Shown here piece after piece: positions 24,752 through 27,733 of a stretch of 27,733 nt of DNA (within the stretch, counting starts at the first letter, position 1; each line of letters opens with the position of its first letter). A model generated the notes under the pieces. That model was not told where the DNA came from and did no database searches. It saw only the letters and a program-made list of their open reading frames with translations. Source of the DNA: JBIOJM01 sp044450785 (GTDB taxonomy: Bacteria > Planctomycetota > Planctomycetia > Isosphaerales > Isosphaeraceae); NCBI GenBank assembly GCA_044450785.1, contig JBIOJM010000105.1:1-27733 (forward strand). The letters run 5' to 3'. The position numbers and the translations under genes are program-made.

Positions 24752-25396
24752 TCAGCATTCATCCTGTGGGACCTCGACTCCGAGTCGACGCAGGTCGGCG
24801 ATCAGGCCGGGCGTGTCGATGTATCGCACCGCCGTCAAGCCCGCCCTGCGAGCCCCTTCAACGTTTTCCTCGATGTCGTCCACGAAAACGCATGACGCGG
24901 CGGGAAAGCCGGCGGCAGCGACGCACGCCGCGTAGAATCCCCGTTCGGGCTTGAGATACCCGACCTCGTGCGAAAACACCAGTTCGTTGAACTGGTCCAG
25001 GGTCGCGGCGAACTGCCGTCGATAGAATGTCGCATGGAGGACGTTGGTGTTCGAGCCGAGGATCAAGGTGTAACCGCGCGACTTGAGGAGGTCGATCAAC
25101 CGGGCGACGGGCTCATTGAGCCAGAAAATGTCTTCCCAGTCGCGGACGAACTCCTCGTAGGGCAATGACAGGCCGGCACGAGCCATCACCTCTCGAGCGA
25201 ATCCGTCCGGCGTGATTTTGCCGCTCTCGAACTGGCTGAGGATCTGGGCGAATCCATTGTCGAGGACCCGCTGGCGTAAGACCGGGCCCGTGACGCCCAG
25301 TCTGGCGCCGAACCGTTCGCAGGCACGGAGGTAGTCGAAGAACCCGATGACGTTCCCAAAGTCGAAGATCAAGGCGTGTTCGCGTCGCATCTGCAT
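24752..25396 (-). CDS. HAD-superfamily hydrolase (subfamily IA type)
   Basis: This 214-aa cytosolic protein starts at the ATG at 25396; a second ATG at 25390 is also possible. The frame is open further upstream, but there it overlaps the prepilin-like gene and has no protein character. The HAD motifs are in order: motif I IFDFGNVI (10-17 by the longer start), motif II LILGSNTN, motif III lysine in GYLKPERG, and motif IV CVFVDDIEENVEGA. The cap is helical, inserted after motif I. In motif I the second catalytic Asp of the usual DxD is replaced by Gly (DFG), as in HAD proteins with FDxGNVL. That raises the question of how efficient a phosphatase it is. The start is 4 nt after the stop of the prepilin-like gene, so the two are probably co-transcribed. 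Substrate unknown. Confidence 0.87.
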   Translation of the reverse strand: MQMRREHALIFDFGNVIGFFDYLRACERFGARLGVTGPVLRQRVLDNGFAQILSQFESGKITPDGFAREVMARAGLSLPYEEFVRDWEDIFWLNEPVARLIDLLKSRGYTLILGSNTNVLHATFYRRQFAATLDQFNELVFSHEVGYLKPERGFYAACVAAAGFPAASCVFVDDIEENVEGARRAGLTAVRYIDTPGLIADLRRLGVEVPQDEC

Positions 25397-25400
25397 CGAT

Positions 25401-26345
25401 TCACTCCGCCGGCTCACGACTTTCGGCGGGGCCGATCTTGGCCAGCTCCCGCCAGACTTTCTGATCGATCGAAGCGCGCACGAGCGCGACGGCTCCGTCG
25501 CAGTGGAGCAGGTTGACGCCCCGGACGTGTCCGCTCGAGGCACCCATGAAGGCGGTCTTGCCGTCCAGCGCCAGGCATGAAGGGTGGCCATTGGGAGGCA
25601 GGGCATGGTTGTAGAGGGTCGAGCGGAAGCCGGCCGAAGTCCACGACGAGCCGGCATCGCCGCGCCAATCGGACGGATCCGAGGCCGTCGGGCATCCCGC
25701 TGCGGAGACGAGACCGCGGACGACCTGGTAGTTGAACGGCATGATGTGGTCCGGCTGGTTGTCGCCGACCAGGCGTTCGGAGAATGCGGCCGTATAGCTC
25801 AGGCCGTCGCCGGCTTCGATCTCCTGCAGGCTGAGTACGTGGCCGGGTGCAAACGCTCCGTCATTCCCCGAAGGGCCAGCGCCGGTCGAGGCGCGATAAC
25901 TGATGGGCGCGGCGAACCGCCCTGCCGTTGCGTTGGGATCACTCGCGCAGATGAAACCGCGGACGGGCATCTCGCCGGGGACCAGTCCGGGCCGCGCCTG
26001 GGGCGGAGTTCTCGCGTCTCGCAGCTCGGTGAGGTCGGGAAGCTGCAAGGTATCCAGGAGCGTCCGGAGCGGACCCGGGGAAGGGGTCGCGCGTGGCTCA
26101 TCGAGGCCGGCGAGGTCCCCAACCGTCGGGAGTTTCTGGTGCATCTGGTCGTAGAGAGCCAGGCCGTGGCCGATCTGACCCAGGTTCCGCTGGCAGGCCA
26201 CCAGACGGGCTTGCTCTCGGCCTTGCGGCACCGCCATCAGGAGAAGCAGGGCCGCCAGGGCGATGATGACGAGGACGACCACGACCTCAACCAACGTCAG
26301 CCCGTGACGCGTTCTCTCGGATGTTGGGATCAACTCGTCTCGCAA
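25401..26345 (-). CDS. DUF1559-type prepilin-like protein
   Basis: The preferred start is a TTG at 26345, giving a 314-aa protein with a short type IV prepilin leader. It begins RDELIPTSERTRHG, the probable cleavage site is before LTLVEVVVVLVIIALAALLLLMAV (Glu at +5 after the Gly), and then comes NLGQIGHGLALYDQMHQKLP, the typical DUF1559 continuation. The rest has DUF1559-like patterns (FICASDPN, ISYRASTG, GLSYTAAFSERL) and ends in a product-typical H-C-DGAVALV motif. These proteins use the type II secretion or pilus export route and are greatly expanded in planctomycetes. The frame is open up to 26417, but the extra 24 residues come from a heptamer repeat. The downstream HAD gene follows after 4 nt. 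Confidence 0.85.
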   Translation of the reverse strand: MRDELIPTSERTRHGLTLVEVVVVLVIIALAALLLLMAVPQGREQARLVACQRNLGQIGHGLALYDQMHQKLPTVGDLAGLDEPRATPSPGPLRTLLDTLQLPDLTELRDARTPPQARPGLVPGEMPVRGFICASDPNATAGRFAAPISYRASTGAGPSGNDGAFAPGHVLSLQEIEAGDGLSYTAAFSERLVGDNQPDHIMPFNYQVVRGLVSAAGCPTASDPSDWRGDAGSSWTSAGFRSTLYNHALPPNGHPSCLALDGKTAFMGASSGHVRGVNLLHCDGAVALVRASIDQKVWRELAKIGPAESREPAE

Positions 26346-26352
26346 CGCGCAG

Positions 26353-26358
26353 TCCTTC
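26353..26358 (-). promoter_or_regulatory. Shine-Dalgarno GAAGGA deciding a TTG start
   Basis: On the minus strand GAAGGA (26358-26353) lies 7 nt before the TTG at 26345. The earlier in-frame TTG at 26417 and GTG at 26360 have no such site. The choice gives a normal prepilin leader length of about 15 residues. Confidence 0.45.
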
Positions 26359-26376
26359 ACGTCGATCAATGCGTCT

Positions 26377-26411
26377 GAATGACTAATGACTAAGGACAAA
26401 GGACCAAGGAC
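26377..26411. repeat. five-unit degenerate heptamer tandem repeat, consensus NAAKGAC
   Basis: Five consecutive 7-bp units fit NAAKGAC (K is G or T) without any slip in phase. Neighbouring units differ by one or two bases, and the change from T to G at position 4 happens once along the array. It fills nearly half of the 75-bp gap between the prepilin-like gene and the gene at 26421-27733. Confidence 0.8.
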
Positions 26412-26420
26412 TCGCAAGGC

Positions 26421-27733
26421 TCAGTCCGTCGCCTCGATCAATGCGTCGCCGGCCCCGACGTTTCCGGCTGAGTCGGTGGCGCGGATCATCAGCACGTGCA
26501 TGCCGGGTTTCAGGTCGGGGAGGGACAGGGTGATCTTCTCGTGGAGAGTGTCGAATAAACCGTCATCGGGGAAGATGGGCGTCCAGGGACCGCCGTCAAG
26601 TGCGTAGTCAGCCTTGACGAGGCGAGTCAACTCATCCTTGAGATCGATCGAGGCCCCTCGGCCCCGCGGAGTGAGGTTGACTGACGGTGGATCGTGATCG
26701 ACGAGGAACGTGAGACTCTCACGGTCGCGGGTGAGCGCATCGCCCGGACTGTTGGAAGGACGGTCGCTCGCGACGAGCTTCAACCGGTAGGAGCCCGAGG
26801 GAAACGCGGTTGTGTCCCAGGCAAACGTTTTCTCCGTGATCGGTTCATCGGTGAGCCGGATCCACTCGGGCCAACCCTCCTTGCGGACTTTGAGTATGAA
26901 GTTGAGGTCGTCGTCATTTGGGTCGCTCGCATCCCATCGAACGCTCAGCCGCACCTGGCGTGCGGCTCCGTCGGCGGTGCTCACGTCGGGGACCTCGAGC
27001 CGGCTGATCTCCGGGGCCAGGTTCGAGGTGCGGTAGCTCAAGGAAACCGAGCGCAGCTCGGGGGTTCGCCGCAGGTCCTTGGTGGACAGTTTCACTTGAT
27101 ACTGGATGAACCGGCCCGCTGGCGAGGCGGTCGACGCGATCGCGGGATTGGTCTGGTAGGCCGACCAGGCCGACCAGGTCTCGTCCGGCTCGCCCACATT
27201 ACCCGAGCGAGCCTGGAACGAGATCTCCGTGCCCGGCGGCCGGTCGCCCTGCCAGCGAAGTGAGCCGAACCGGCTCACCAGCTTGGTGTCGTGGACCTCG
27301 GAGACCAGCCGGCCCTCGGCCGCGTAGCCCGGGGAGAGCCGCACCACGCTACCCGGATCACCTGTCCCCATGATGATCGCGCCGTCCGGCTCTGCGAGCA
27401 GGGAGAGGATCTGCCCGTTGTCCAGCTTGGCGACCGGGGCCGATTCGTGACCGTGGTCGCGCAGTTCGAAGAGCTGACCCTCCGGCCCGGTGCCGACCAG
27501 GAGGCGGTCGTCCGCCCAGGCCAGGGCGTGAACGAGCGCCTTCACCCTCAAGACCTCGCGTGGCACTCCGTCGGCGTCGAGCCGGTAGACCGCGTTATCT
27601 CCCGGCGAGATCGGCTTGGGAGCGGCCGAGCCACCTCCGGCCGGCCGGCCGGCCGGCGGCCGGGCCCGCCCCGGCGCGGGGGGGGGCGCCAGAAGGGCCA
27701 ACGCCGGGACCACGGCGGCGGTGGCGGTAGGCG
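26421..27733 (-). CDS. C-terminal part of a protein with propeller-like and Fn3-like repeats (5' partial)
   Basis: The frame is open to the right edge and no start can be fixed. A GTG at 27713 is in frame, but the reading continues beyond it. The first ~35 residues seen are Pro/Gly/Ala-rich and low in complexity. Residues about 40-130 form repeats like a beta-propeller (AVYRLDADGVPREVLR, LLVGTGPEGQLFEL, QILSLLAEPDGAIIMGTGDPGSVVRL). Then comes a jelly-roll-like part (RFGSLRWQGDRPPGTEISFQAR, TWSAWSAYQTN, RFIQYQVKLSTKD). Fn3-like domains follow (APEISRLEV, VRWDASDPNDDDLNFILKVR, TTAFPSGSYRLKLVASDRPS, LPDLKPGMHVLMIRATDSAGNV). Such proteins are common, uncharacterised surface or periplasmic proteins in planctomycetes. 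Gene neighbours point to envelope function, no more. Confidence 0.75.
   Translation of the reverse strand, partial: PTATAAVVPALALLAPPPAPGRARPPAGRPAGGGSAAPKPISPGDNAVYRLDADGVPREVLRVKALVHALAWADDRLLVGTGPEGQLFELRDHGHESAPVAKLDNGQILSLLAEPDGAIIMGTGDPGSVVRLSPGYAAEGRLVSEVHDTKLVSRFGSLRWQGDRPPGTEISFQARSGNVGEPDETWSAWSAYQTNPAIASTASPAGRFIQYQVKLSTKDLRRTPELRSVSLSYRTSNLAPEISRLEVPDVSTADGAARQVRLSVRWDASDPNDDDLNFILKVRKEGWPEWIRLTDEPITEKTFAWDTTAFPSGSYRLKLVASDRPSNSPGDALTRDRESLTFLVDHDPPSVNLTPRGRGASIDLKDELTRLVKADYALDGGPWTPIFPDDGLFDTLHEKITLSLPDLKPGMHVLMIRATDSAGNVGAGDALIEATD
27637..27686. repeat. (CCGG)5 tract followed by a run of nine G
   Basis: CCGG is repeated five times at 27637-27656, and nine G occur in a row at 27678-27686. 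Both lie inside the Pro/Gly-rich coding part of the last gene. Length changes in the G run would shift its frame. It may be phase variation, a disordered linker, or a sequencing/assembly error. Confidence 0.6.

Overview
The window looks like part of a chromosome from a GC-rich planctomycete, probably of the Isosphaeraceae type. The basis is family recognition, not a database search. Three things point there: an 11.3-kb gene for a secreted giant protein with a LEPR-xLL-like N-terminal motif (FLEARQLLS), a DUF1559-type prepilin-like protein, and a squalene/prenyltransferase-repeat protein.

Layout, left to right. Bases 1-250 hold the 3' end of a prenyltransferase/squalene-oxidase-repeat gene. 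Bases 251-736 hold no gene. Bases 737-2180 hold a tight two-gene cassette: an unrecognised 302-aa protein, then a 176-aa HEPN-like protein 4 nt downstream. This is the best candidate here for an undescribed toxin-antitoxin or defence-type module. Bases 2181-2542 carry no convincing gene, but do carry a stretch resembling the 3' end of a tRNA inside a perfect inverted repeat. From 2543 to 12778 all genes are on the plus strand: a full-length Lhr helicase, an LpxH-like metallophosphoesterase, a single-pass membrane coiled-coil protein, an exported HExxH metallopeptidase, an exported MsrB, an exported cyclophilin and a 7Fe ferredoxin (fdxA). The last three may act in protein repair, folding and redox.

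On the minus strand, 12785-24115 is one gene of 3776 codons. It encodes an S8 (subtilisin-like) protease domain with an intact D-H-N-S set, followed by Ig-like modules and two beta-helix-like regions, and ends in a Pro/Ala linker and a Lys/His-rich tail. It converges on fdxA with only 6 bp between the stop codons. Bases 24116-24751 are a long gene-free leader. Bases 24752-27733 hold a minus-strand group: a HAD-family hydrolase, a DUF1559-type prepilin-like protein, and the C-terminal part of a protein with propeller-like and Fn3-like repeats that runs off the right edge.

A recurrent small-scale signal is a set of degenerate tandem repeats with a period of exactly 7 bp, unrelated in sequence from place to place. 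They sit at gene junctions (9426-9444, 9469-9484, 10930-10943, 11677-11697, 26377-26411). One lies where the msrB reading frame runs 101 bp into the cyclophilin gene, which suggests msrB has lost or moved its stop codon. No rRNA, intact tRNA, CRISPR array, insertion sequence or origin was seen.
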